A DNA stretch of 64,000 nt from Aquabacter spiritensis (lineage in GTDB: Bacteria; Pseudomonadota; Alphaproteobacteria; Rhizobiales; Xanthobacteraceae), in the NCBI RefSeq assembly GCF_004346185.1, contig NZ_SMAI01000010.1, forward strand, positions 124,001 to 188,000. Direction: 5' to 3'. Every line of letters begins with the position of its first letter. Positions within the stretch are counted from its first letter, which is position 1. The position numbers were made by a program, and so were the translations under genes. Under the pieces are notes generated by a model, which ran no database searches, was not told the origin of the DNA, and saw nothing but the letters and a program-made list of their open reading frames with translations. Shown one piece after another: positions 43,901 to 50,779 of this stretch.

Positions 43901-43950
43901 GTATGCACGCACAGAATAAGACGTTATCCTAGCATGCGAGAAAAACATGC
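43901..43950. promoter_or_regulatory. Control region between the TcuA-like gene and the CysB-type regulator
   Basis: It holds GTATGCA (43901-43907), ATAA-GACG-TTAT (43916-43927), CGTTATCCTA (43922-43931) and a GCATG-N9-CATGC dyad (43932-43950). GTATGCA and CGTTATCCTA recur before tctC. The dyads and location fit autoregulation and activation by the divergent regulator. Confidence 0.55.
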
Positions 43951-43959
43951 AGGGGTCCG

Positions 43960-44892
43960 ATGAAACTGCAGCAGCTCCGGTACGTCCTGGAAATCGTCCG
44001 TCAGAACAATCACTTGTCCGCGGCGGCCGAGGCCCTGCACACGTCCCAGCCGGGGGTGAGTCGCCAGGTCCAGCTCCTGGAGGCGGAACTCGGCTTCGAG
44101 ATCTTCCTGCGCACCCGCAACCGCATCATCGGTCCGACCGAGCCGGGCCGTCAGGTGCTGGAGATCGCCAAGCGCGTGGTCACCGACATGGCGGCGCTGC
44201 GGGCGCTGAAGGACGACGTCTCCTCCGGCGCGCAGGGCACGCTGACCATCGGCACCACCCACACCCAGGCGCGCTACGTTCTGCCGCGCGTGATCGAGGA
44301 GTTCGTTACCAGCCATCCGGACGTGCAGCTCGAACTGCGGCAGGGCAATCCGGAGGACATCTGCACCATGGTCGATTCCGGCGAGGCGGACCTCGCGATC
44401 GGCACCGACACGATCAATGCTTTGCCCAATCTGGTGAAGCTGCCCTGCTTTTCGCTGCCGCGCTCGGTGGTGGCGCGCAAGGACCACCCCATCCTCGGCG
44501 CTGAACATCTGACCCTGGAGGCGATCGCCCGCTATCCCATCATCTCCTACGACCAACGCTATAGCGGGCGCTGGCGGGTGATGAACGCCTTCACCAAAGC
44601 GGGGCTGGAACCCAAGATCCTACTTTCGGCGATCGATGCCGATGTCTGCAAGACCTATATCGAGCTCGGTCTCGGCATCGGGGTGCTGACCAACATCACC
44701 TATAATCCCGCCCGCGACGCCGAACTCGGCGCGCGCGATGCGAGCCACCTGTTCGAGCCGAGCACGATCTTCATCAGCCTGCGCGCCAACACCTATCTGC
44801 GCGGCTTCATGCTCGATTTCATCAAGGCGGTGGCGCCCCAGCTCACCCCCGCCGTCGTCCGCGGCGCTTTGCGCGACCACCACACGGGATGA
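43960..44892 (+). CDS. CysB-family LysR-type transcriptional regulator
   Basis: Regulator of 310 residues. The N-terminus MKLQQLRYVLEIVRQNNHLS with the HTH AEALHTSQPGVSRQVQLLEAE is CysB/Cbl-like rather than general LysR. The effector domain has GTTHTQARYVLPRVIEEF. Residues Thr100, Thr102, Gln103, Thr149 and Ser202 correspond to the sulfate-binding positions of CysB (Thr at 202 there). It is divergent from the TcuA-like gene, and dyads lie between them, so it probably controls the carboxylate island. No sulfur-assimilation gene is nearby. Whether its inducer is sulfate, acetylserine or a carboxylate cannot be told. Confidence 0.9.
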   Translation: MKLQQLRYVLEIVRQNNHLSAAAEALHTSQPGVSRQVQLLEAELGFEIFLRTRNRIIGPTEPGRQVLEIAKRVVTDMAALRALKDDVSSGAQGTLTIGTTHTQARYVLPRVIEEFVTSHPDVQLELRQGNPEDICTMVDSGEADLAIGTDTINALPNLVKLPCFSLPRSVVARKDHPILGAEHLTLEAIARYPIISYDQRYSGRWRVMNAFTKAGLEPKILLSAIDADVCKTYIELGLGIGVLTNITYNPARDAELGARDASHLFEPSTIFISLRANTYLRGFMLDFIKAVAPQLTPAVVRGALRDHHTG

Positions 44893-44928
44893 CCGGCGCC
44901 GGGTCCGCCGGCCTCTGTTCCGCTCTTG

Positions 44929-44957
44929 TTGAACAACAGCAGCGGCACGTGCTCTAA
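44929..44957 (+). promoter_or_regulatory. Promoter-like sequence of the brnA-like gene
   Basis: TTGAAC (44929-44934) and CTCTAA (44952-44957) are 17 bases apart. TTGTT-G-AACAA spans the -35 element (44926-44936 region), a possible autorepressor dyad. The start codon follows about 40 bases later. Confidence 0.4.
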
Positions 44958-44997
44958 AGTCGCCTGATCCCATCCTCGCACGGCGAAGGAGAAAGCC

Positions 44998-45249
44998 ATG
45001 TCCCAGCCACCCATTCGGCGGTCCGGTGGCTCCGCGCGCGACACGGCGGAAGCAGCCTTCCGCTCCGCCACCACCAAGCCGGTGCCCGAGGCGCCCAAAG
45101 CGCCGCGGGCCGCCGCTATCCCCAATGCGAAGGAAACCGTTTCGATCCGAATCGATCGCGACGTTCTCGAGCATTTTCAGGAAGCCGGGCCGGGCTGGCA
45201 GGAGCGGATCAACCAGGTGCTGCGCAAGGCCATGGCCGACACGCCGTAG
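44998..45249 (+). CDS. BrnA-type antitoxin/ribbon-helix-helix protein, no adjacent toxin
   Basis: Protein of 83 residues. The C-terminal half (TVSIRIDRDVLEHFQEAGPGWQERINQVLRKAM) matches the BrnA antitoxin domain: a ribbon-helix-helix DNA-binding fold with the GPGWQERIN block (shown in parts). The N-terminal half is basic and low-complexity. BrnA normally sits just after a BrnT toxin gene of about 90 codons; here the upstream neighbour is a LysR-type regulator and downstream is the convergent DUF2161 gene, so the toxin is missing locally. GGAGAAAGCC precedes the ATG. It may act as a stand-alone repressor. Confidence 0.85.
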   Translation: MSQPPIRRSGGSARDTAEAAFRSATTKPVPEAPKAPRAAAIPNAKETVSIRIDRDVLEHFQEAGPGWQERINQVLRKAMADTP

Positions 45250-45263
45250 CGGGCGCCGCGGGG

Positions 45264-45989
45264 TCAGCCGTCGTCGGAGGGGGCGAGGTCCTCACCCGGG
45301 AGAGGGGCGCCGTCCGCCGGCGCGGCGCCTGCATCGGAGCCGGGCGCCCGCCAGCGGATCAGAGCGTCCCGCCCCGCTTGCGTGAGGCCGTAGAGCCCCC
45401 GGTCGATCCGGGTGAACCAGCCATAGACATTGTCGCGCAGGATCGTCCCGGCTTTCGGTGCGATGGGACGAAGATCGCGCGGCCGCTGGGGCGCCGGCGC
45501 CATGGCGTGCGCGCAGGCGAGCGCCTGCTGGCGGTAGGCGGTCATGATGGGCACGCGCGAGCCGCCGCCCACCGCAGGGTCGCCCTGCCGCCGCCGATGT
45601 TCCTCGACGAGCCGCGACCGGCGCCGCGGATCCTTGCGCGGCATCGGCGCGGCGGGGCTCAGGAGGATCGTCACCTCGCCCGCCGGCGAGACGGCGAGCA
45701 GTCCGAAGCCGAGGCGCCGGCACAGATTGCGGAAGCGCGCGTCGCGCTCCCGTCCGTTTCCGCGCAGCGACGTGCGTGCCGCGAGCCAGACCTCGTCGCA
45801 GGCCCCGGCGCGGTCGACGGCCTGGAGCACGAGTTCGAGATTGAAGCTGAGCTTCAGCTCGCCGATCACCACGATCGGCGTGCCGTCTCCGGCGAGGCCG
45901 ACCAGGTCGCAGCCGCCGATCTCGCCTTTGACGGCGAAGCCGAGGCCTTCCAGAAACCCTTTGACGGGGAGATAGAGGGACGTCTCCAG
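45264..45989 (-). CDS. DUF2161 domain protein, predicted PD-(D/E)xK nuclease fold
   Basis: The clear reading frame encodes ETSLYLPVKGFLEGLGF, EIGGCDLVGLAGDGTPIVV and IGELKLSFNLELVLQAVDRA, the conserved DUF2161 core; Asp in GCDLVG and ExK in GELKLS form a PD-(D/E)xK-type site. A winged-helix-like C-terminal part (TILRDNVYGWFTRIDRGLYGLTQAG) follows. Homology extends upstream of any in-frame ATG or GTG in this region, back to a CTG at 45989 with GGGAG about 8 bases before it, so an unusual CTG start is likely; the first GTG (near 45875) would remove the catalytic Asp. About 241 residues. Substrate is unknown. Confidence 0.75.
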   Translation of the reverse strand: METSLYLPVKGFLEGLGFAVKGEIGGCDLVGLAGDGTPIVVIGELKLSFNLELVLQAVDRAGACDEVWLAARTSLRGNGRERDARFRNLCRRLGFGLLAVSPAGEVTILLSPAAPMPRKDPRRRSRLVEEHRRRQGDPAVGGGSRVPIMTAYRQQALACAHAMAPAPQRPRDLRPIAPKAGTILRDNVYGWFTRIDRGLYGLTQAGRDALIRWRAPGSDAGAAPADGAPLPGEDLAPSDDG

Positions 45990-46005
45990 GATGCGCGCTC
46001 CCGCG

Positions 46006-46719
46006 TCAGGCCGGCCGCCGCAGGGCCGGGGCGGACGGGCGGACGCCCGGATGGGTGGCGATCCAGATCAGGTGGCGCGCGCCGCCGCGGGCGCCATTGG
46101 CCCGCACCCGCGCCTCCTCAGCCGCGAACCCGGCCTTGCGCAGCCGCTGGGTGAAGCGCGGGTCCGGTCCGGACGACCAGACCGCCAGGATGCCGCCCGG
46201 CCGCAGCGCCGCTTTGGCCGCGGCGAGGCCGGTCATATCGTAGAGCCCGCCATTCGCTGCGCGCGTCAGCCCGTCCGGCCCGTTGTCGACGTCCAGAAGG
46301 ATCGCATCGAACGCCGCGCGGCCGTCGCGGATCAGGCTGCCGACGTCCGCCGTGCAGAGGTCGACGCGGGGATCGGTGAGGCATCCGGCGAAGATCTCGG
46401 CCAGCGGCCCGCGCGCCCACGCCACCACTGCAGGGACCAGTTCCGCGACGACGATGCGGGCCTCCGGCCCGAGACCGGCCAGCGCCGCGCGCAGGGTGAA
46501 ACCCATGCCCAGCCCGCCGATCAGCAAATGCGGGGCGGGGCGATCCCGGAGCCGGTCGCAGACCATCGTGGCGAGCGCCGCCTCCGACCCGCTGAGGCGG
46601 CTGTTCATCAGCTCGGTGGACCCCGCCATGATCGAGAATTCCGCACCGCGCCGCATCAGGCGCAACCGGCCCCCGCCATCGGGCACGTCGGCGGTATCGA
46701 GCTGGATCCAGGGAATCAT
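46006..46719 (-). CDS. Spermidine synthase-like methyltransferase-fold protein
   Basis: Protein of 237 residues with a Rossmann-like methyltransferase/spermidine-synthase fold. Visible parts are MAGSTELMNSRLSGSEAALA, LIGGLGMGFTLRAAL (nucleotide-binding glycine loop), RIVVAELVPAVVAWA and ILLDVDNGPDGLTR. The N-terminal beta domain of true SpeE is mostly absent, so polyamine synthesis is uncertain and a methyltransferase-like or other propylamine transfer role is possible. The ATG at 46719 (MIPWIQLDTADVP) is the family-like start. It ends 17 bases before the DUF2161 start, so the two are probably cotranscribed. Confidence 0.8.
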   Translation of the reverse strand: MIPWIQLDTADVPDGGGRLRLMRRGAEFSIMAGSTELMNSRLSGSEAALATMVCDRLRDRPAPHLLIGGLGMGFTLRAALAGLGPEARIVVAELVPAVVAWARGPLAEIFAGCLTDPRVDLCTADVGSLIRDGRAAFDAILLDVDNGPDGLTRAANGGLYDMTGLAAAKAALRPGGILAVWSSGPDPRFTQRLRKAGFAAEEARVRANGARGGARHLIWIATHPGVRPSAPALRRPA

Positions 46720-46836
46720 CGGTCGGTCTTCGCCAGGGGTTTGCGCGCTTATATAGGCCGAAGCGCCGGCTCGCTTCCATCGGTCGGAGAATAAGAAAAA
46801 AATCTTAAAGACTATATTCCTTTCTTCTCCCGATCC

Positions 46837-46845
46837 TGCTATGGT
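46837..46845 (+). promoter_or_regulatory. Extended -10 promoter element before the 47-kb RNA candidate
   Basis: TGCTATGGT matches the extended -10 pattern TGnTATnnT, with TTCCTT 17 bases upstream as a weak -35. Transcription would start at about 46852, one base before the first long helix of the RNA candidate. Confidence 0.4.
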
Positions 46846-46851
46846 GGCTTC

Positions 46852-47165
46852 ACCTCGCACCAAGGAGGGGCGCGTCCGGAGCGGCCTGACGGGTGGTGCG
46901 GGGCAGCGGGTGTCCGACGGGACGGGGACAACGCACCCCGTTCAGTTAGAAAGGAGGCCGAAGGGGACTGCGCACCGATCCGGGAGTGGTTCGTCCGGTC
47001 CCGATGGGAGAACCGATCACCCACGCGGCGCAGCCGACACGCCATAAATCCCCGCGCGGGAGCGGACGGAGCGCAGGCTCCGACGTCACTTGTGTTCCCA
47101 AGGCATGCCTTGCCGGCGTGCCGACCGCTCCCGCATCCCTCCCCCCCGCCGGGAAACCGGCGGGG
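46852..47165 (+). ncRNA. Candidate structured RNA of about 300 nt, unknown family
   Basis: The 504-base gap between the spermidine-synthase-like gene and pabC has no credible coding frame but several long perfect helices. P1 pairs 46853-46862 with 46894-46903 (10 bp, one U-G pair that favours the plus strand). P2 pairs 46908-46912 with 46934-46938. P3 pairs 46988-46992 with 47010-47014 and 46999-47002 with 47006-47009. P4 pairs 47056-47065 with 47125-47134 (10 bp) and encloses P5 (47067-47072/47077-47082) and P6 (47099-47103/47108-47112, CATG loop), a branched domain. P7 pairs 47144-47152 with 47157-47165 (9 bp, GAAA loop) but lacks a T-tract. The RNase P, tmRNA and SRP signature sequences I know are not present. 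Confidence 0.45.
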
Positions 47166-47223
47166 CTGGAGGTGCTGGAACCGGGCCGGATCCGAAGCGC
47201 CGGCCGGCGGAGCAGGGTCCCGG

Positions 47224-48021
47224 CTAGGCGCCCGTTCGCGCCGCGAGCGCCGCGGACAGCGCCGCCGCCACCGGCCCCGGTGCGTGCGCACCCTCCTCGA
47301 ACGCGACGACCGCGCGCAGGCCGAGGCTGGTGGTGAGGAAGATTTCGTCCGCCGCCGCGACGTCTTCGGGACGCAGGCTCCGCTCGATCGCTCCGGCCTG
47401 CAGAAGCTCGGCGCGCAGGATGCCGGGCAGGGCGCCATCCGAAACCGGTGGGGTCAGGAGGGCGCCGTCGCGCACCACAAACAGGGTGGCCATGCTGCTC
47501 TCGGCGATCTGGCCCTGGGTGTTGAGCAGCAGGGCGTCGTGCGCCCCGCGCCGTTCCGCTTCCTGGCGCGCGAGAATATTATCGAGATAATTCAGGCTCT
47601 TGATCTTCGACAGCGGCGACATTTCATTGCGCCGTGTCACCGTGGCGAGGACGAGGCGAACCGGGTCGCGCGGGGGCAGGGGGCCGGCCGTGATCAGCAC
47701 GGTCGGTGTCGGTGCGGCCGGCGGCAGCACGCCGCGCGCCCCGGACCCGCGCGTCACGGTGAGGCGCAGCGCGCCGTCCGACAGGCCGTTGGCCGCCAGG
47801 GTCGCGCAGAGCGCGGCGTGCAGATCCAGCTCCGGCAGCGGCAGATCGAGAAGCGCGGCGCCGCGCGCCAGCCGGTCGCGGTGCGCGGCGAGCCGCAGCG
47901 GCGTGCCGGCCCGGGCCTGGAGCGTCTCGAACAGCCCGTCGCCGAGCGTCAGGCCACGATCGTCGGGGGCGATCCGCGCCGTGTCCGCATCCAGGATCTC
48001 CCCGTTCAGCCAGACCTTCAT
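47224..48021 (-). CDS. pabC: Aminotransferase class IV, probable 4-amino-4-deoxychorismate lyase
   Basis: PLP enzyme of 265 residues in the fold-type IV family. The start MKVWLNGEILDADTARIAPDDRGLTLGDGLFETLQARAG (in part) is PabC-like; the Lys that binds PLP is in LSKIKSLNYLDNILARQEAE, and LNTQGQIAESSMATLFVV is conserved (in part). It overlaps pabB by 4 bp in the same direction. The pair would convert chorismate-derived aminodeoxychorismate to 4-aminobenzoate for folate. Branched-chain or D-amino acid transaminases share the fold, but the neighbour supports PabC. Confidence 0.88.
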   Translation of the reverse strand: MKVWLNGEILDADTARIAPDDRGLTLGDGLFETLQARAGTPLRLAAHRDRLARGAALLDLPLPELDLHAALCATLAANGLSDGALRLTVTRGSGARGVLPPAAPTPTVLITAGPLPPRDPVRLVLATVTRRNEMSPLSKIKSLNYLDNILARQEAERRGAHDALLLNTQGQIAESSMATLFVVRDGALLTPPVSDGALPGILRAELLQAGAIERSLRPEDVAAADEIFLTTSLGLRAVVAFEEGAHAPGPVAAALSAALAARTGA

Positions 48022-49412
48022 GCCGCTCCTCCCTCCAGCGCCCGCAGCAGCGGTGCGAGCTTGACCATGGCTTCCTCATATTCCGCCGCCGGGTCGGAAT
48101 CCGCGACGATCCCGCCGCCGGCCTGCGCGAACAAGGTCTCGCCCGCCCGCACCAGGGTGCGGATCACGATCGACGTGTCCATCGCGCCGTCGAGCCCGAT
48201 CCAGCCCACGGCGCCGCAATAGGGGCCGCGCGGCACCGGCTCCAATTCGTGGATGATCTCCATGGCGCGGATCTTCGGCGCGCCGGTCACCGAGCCGCCG
48301 GGAAAGCAGGCCCGCAGGAGGTCGACCGCCCCCAGCCCCGGCGCGAGCCGGCTCGTCACCACCGAGACGAGATGGTGGACCGAGGCGAAGGTCTCAAGCC
48401 CGTTCAGCACCGGCACGGCGACGCTGCCGAGCGCCGAGACCCGGCCGAGATCGTTGCGCATCAAATCGACGATCATGAGATTTTCGGCGCGGTCCTTGAC
48501 GCTCGCCAGCAGATCGGCCGCGAGCGCCGCGTCGCCCGCCGGATCCGCGCCGCGCGGCCTTGTGCCCTTGATCGGGCGGGTCTCGACGGTCCCGTCCGCC
48601 GCCAGTCGCAGAAAGCGCTCGGGCGAGGCGCCGATCACAGCCGCGTCGGGTCCGAGGGCGAGCAAGGCGGCGAACGGCGCCGGGCTCAGCGCCCGCAGCC
48701 GGAGGAACAGGCCGAAATCGTCCAGGCCGGCGGGACGCGGCGCGCGCAGCCGCTGGGTGAGATTGGCCTGGAAGATGTCGCCGGCTTGGATATAGCCGAT
48801 GGTCCGGGCGATCGCGGCCTCGACCGCCGTGCGGCTCTGTTCGGGCTGCCAGCGGCCGCGCACGGAAAAATCGGCCGCCGGCGCGGTGGCGGGCGCCGCC
48901 GCGAGCCGGGCGAGAATCTGCGCCGCCCGGTCCGCCGCCCGCGCCGCCCGCGCCGCCGGATCGTGCAGCGGGGCGCCGCTCGACAGCAGGCAGGCGGTGC
49001 CCTGTGCGTGATCGAAGGCGATCACCGTGTCGTAGAGCCCGACCAGCAAATGCGGCACGCGAGCCGCGTCGGGCCGCGGCGCCGGCAGCCGCTCGACATG
49101 GCCGCCCAGTTCATAGCCGAACATCCCGACCGCGCCGGTCGAAAACGGCACCGGACACGGGCCGTCCGGCGCCGGCAAGGCGGCGATCTCGCGCTTCAGC
49201 ACCGCGAACGGATCGCCGTCGACCGGCCGCCCGTCCACCCGCACCCCGTCCGAATCGGCGACGATCACCCGGAACGGCGCGACCGCGAGATAGGAATAGC
49301 GGCCGCGCGCCCCGTCCGGCGCGCAGCTCTGAAGCAGCGCGGAAACCGGATCGCGCGCGAACGGCACGAAGGCGGCTGAAGGGTCTGTGACGGCGAGGGG
49401 AACGATGTGCAC
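48018..49412 (-). CDS. pabB: Aminodeoxychorismate synthase component I
   Basis: Chorismate-binding enzyme of about 464 residues that aminates chorismate in 4-aminobenzoate synthesis. The motif PIKGTRPRG carries the PabB-specific Lys282, and GDIFQANLTQRL, SPERFLRL, ENLMIVDLMRNDLGRV and FPGGSVTGAPKIRAMEII are family blocks. The start is uncertain: the GTG at 49412 (VHIVPLAV) is chosen because the residues before it are basic and unlike the family, but an ATG at 49517 is possible and would add 35 residues. No glutamine amidotransferase (PabA) is adjacent. It overlaps pabC by 4 bp. Confidence 0.92.
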   Translation of the reverse strand: MHIVPLAVTDPSAAFVPFARDPVSALLQSCAPDGARGRYSYLAVAPFRVIVADSDGVRVDGRPVDGDPFAVLKREIAALPAPDGPCPVPFSTGAVGMFGYELGGHVERLPAPRPDAARVPHLLVGLYDTVIAFDHAQGTACLLSSGAPLHDPAARAARAADRAAQILARLAAAPATAPAADFSVRGRWQPEQSRTAVEAAIARTIGYIQAGDIFQANLTQRLRAPRPAGLDDFGLFLRLRALSPAPFAALLALGPDAAVIGASPERFLRLAADGTVETRPIKGTRPRGADPAGDAALAADLLASVKDRAENLMIVDLMRNDLGRVSALGSVAVPVLNGLETFASVHHLVSVVTSRLAPGLGAVDLLRACFPGGSVTGAPKIRAMEIIHELEPVPRGPYCGAVGWIGLDGAMDTSIVIRTLVRAGETLFAQAGGGIVADSDPAAEYEEAMVKLAPLLRALEGGAA

Positions 49413-49661
49413 GGCGCGGTCCGAAAAGGAGAAGGCGGCGGAGCCGGTCCGATCGGGACTCCGTCTCCACCGGAGAGAGAAAGACCGCCTCGCCGCCGCG
49501 AATGCAATCCGGTTCACGGCGGGTCCGCGATCGGCGCATCTCCGGCGCGCGCTGCGCTCATGGCCGGCGCCGCAGCTCTGCGCCTGCGGCAGGTGCGCGG
49601 GCGGCGGTCGGTGCTAGGTTGCCCCGGCAGCGGCGCGCCGGCGCCGCCCCGGAACTGGTTC

Positions 49662-50396
49662 GTGCCTCCGCCTGCTTCATCCCCCGCCCCGTCTTCGTCG
49701 TCCCGCTGGTTCCTCACCGGCGCCCGCGCCGCGCTCTCGGTGCCGGGCCTGGTCCTGTTCGCGGGCTATATCGGCTTCGGCGGGCTGCTGACCGGCATCG
49801 ATTTTCCCTTCGTCGCCGGCCTGTTGTCGACGCTGCTGATCTGGGCGCTGCCGGCGCAGATCATCCTGATCGGCGGTCTGGCGACCGGCACCGGCCTGGT
49901 GCCCATCGCGCTCGCCGTGACCTTGTCCTCGCTGCGGCTGATGCCGATGGTGCTCTCGCTCGCGCCCTATTTGCGGGGCACGCGCCGCAGCCTCGCGCGC
50001 GAATTGCTGTGCGCCCATTTCGTCGCCATGACGGTGTGGGCCGAGGGCCACCGGCTGCTGCCGCGCATGCCGCTTGAGGGGCGGATCCCGTTCCAGCTCG
50101 GGCTCGGCTGCGGCCTCACCACGATCAGCCTCTCCGGCACCGCCGCGGGCTTCTTCATGGCCGCCGAACTGCCGGTCTGGTTGGCCGTGGGGCTGCTGTT
50201 CCTCACGCCGATCTCGTTCAGCCTGCTGATGATCCGCGGCGCCCGCGAGGCGACCGACTGGATTGCGCTGGCGCTCGGTTTCCTGACCGCGCCTTTGGTC
50301 GCCGGGTTGAGCGGCGGCATGGACCTGATGCTGTGCGGCATCGGCGGCGGCACGGTGGCCTATCTCGTCGGCCGCCGGCTGCGGAGGCGGCCATGA
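49662..50396 (+). CDS. azlC: AzlC family branched-chain amino acid exporter subunit
   Basis: Inner-membrane protein of 244 residues with about five to six segments. GARAALSVPGLVLFAGYIGFGGL at the start (in part), SLRLMPMVLSLAPYLRGTRRS and CAHFVAMTVWAEGHRLLPRMP are AzlC-type blocks. With AzlD it forms an exporter for branched-chain amino acids or their analogues in the inner membrane. The GTG at 49662 is the best start; no strong ribosome binding site is seen. azlD overlaps its stop by 4 bp (ATGA). Confidence 0.85.
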   Translation: MPPPASSPAPSSSSRWFLTGARAALSVPGLVLFAGYIGFGGLLTGIDFPFVAGLLSTLLIWALPAQIILIGGLATGTGLVPIALAVTLSSLRLMPMVLSLAPYLRGTRRSLARELLCAHFVAMTVWAEGHRLLPRMPLEGRIPFQLGLGCGLTTISLSGTAAGFFMAAELPVWLAVGLLFLTPISFSLLMIRGAREATDWIALALGFLTAPLVAGLSGGMDLMLCGIGGGTVAYLVGRRLRRRP

Positions 50397-50737
50397 TCGA
50401 CTTTTCCAGCGAATGGACGGCGATCCTGATCGTCATCCTGGTCGGCTTCCTGCCGAGCGAGATCTGGCGGATGCTGGCGGTGATCGCCGGGCGGCGCATG
50501 GACGAGGGGAGCGAGGCCTTCCTCTGGGTCAAGGCGGTCGCCACCGCTTTGCTCGCCGCGGTGGTCGCCCGGCTGATCTTTGTCCCGACCGGCGCCCTGG
50601 TCGAGGTGCCGCTCTGGCTCCGGCTGCTCTGCATCGTCGGCGGCATCGCAGCTTTCACCGCGATCCGCCGCTCCGTCCTCGCCGGGGTCGTCGTGGGCGA
50701 GGCAATCCTCGTTCTCGGCGCCTGGTGGCTCGGATAG
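50393..50737 (+). CDS. azlD: AzlD domain-containing protein
   Basis: Small membrane protein of 114 residues with four segments, partner of AzlC. FSSEWTAILIVILVGFLPSEIWRML, VKAVATALLAAVVARLIF and ILVLGAWWLG (in parts) fit AzlD by size and pattern. Start and stop overlap (ATGA) with azlC, so the two are translationally coupled. It converges on the diacylglycerol kinase-like gene 42 bp away. Confidence 0.85.
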   Translation: MIDFSSEWTAILIVILVGFLPSEIWRMLAVIAGRRMDEGSEAFLWVKAVATALLAAVVARLIFVPTGALVEVPLWLRLLCIVGGIAAFTAIRRSVLAGVVVGEAILVLGAWWLG

Positions 50738-50779
50738 TCCCGGCCCGTCGGCCGCCCCGGCCGACCGGAACAGGGGCGG

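Noticed and set aside
46841-47047. 68-codon plus-strand frame in the 47-kb intergenic gap
   Set aside because: No ribosome binding site or family resemblance; it overlaps long perfect RNA helices, which explain the region better.
46852-47165. Possible RNase P, tmRNA or SRP RNA
   Set aside because: The diagnostic sequences (GAGGAAAGTCC, the tmRNA tag region, GGAAGGAAGCAGCC-like loop) are absent.
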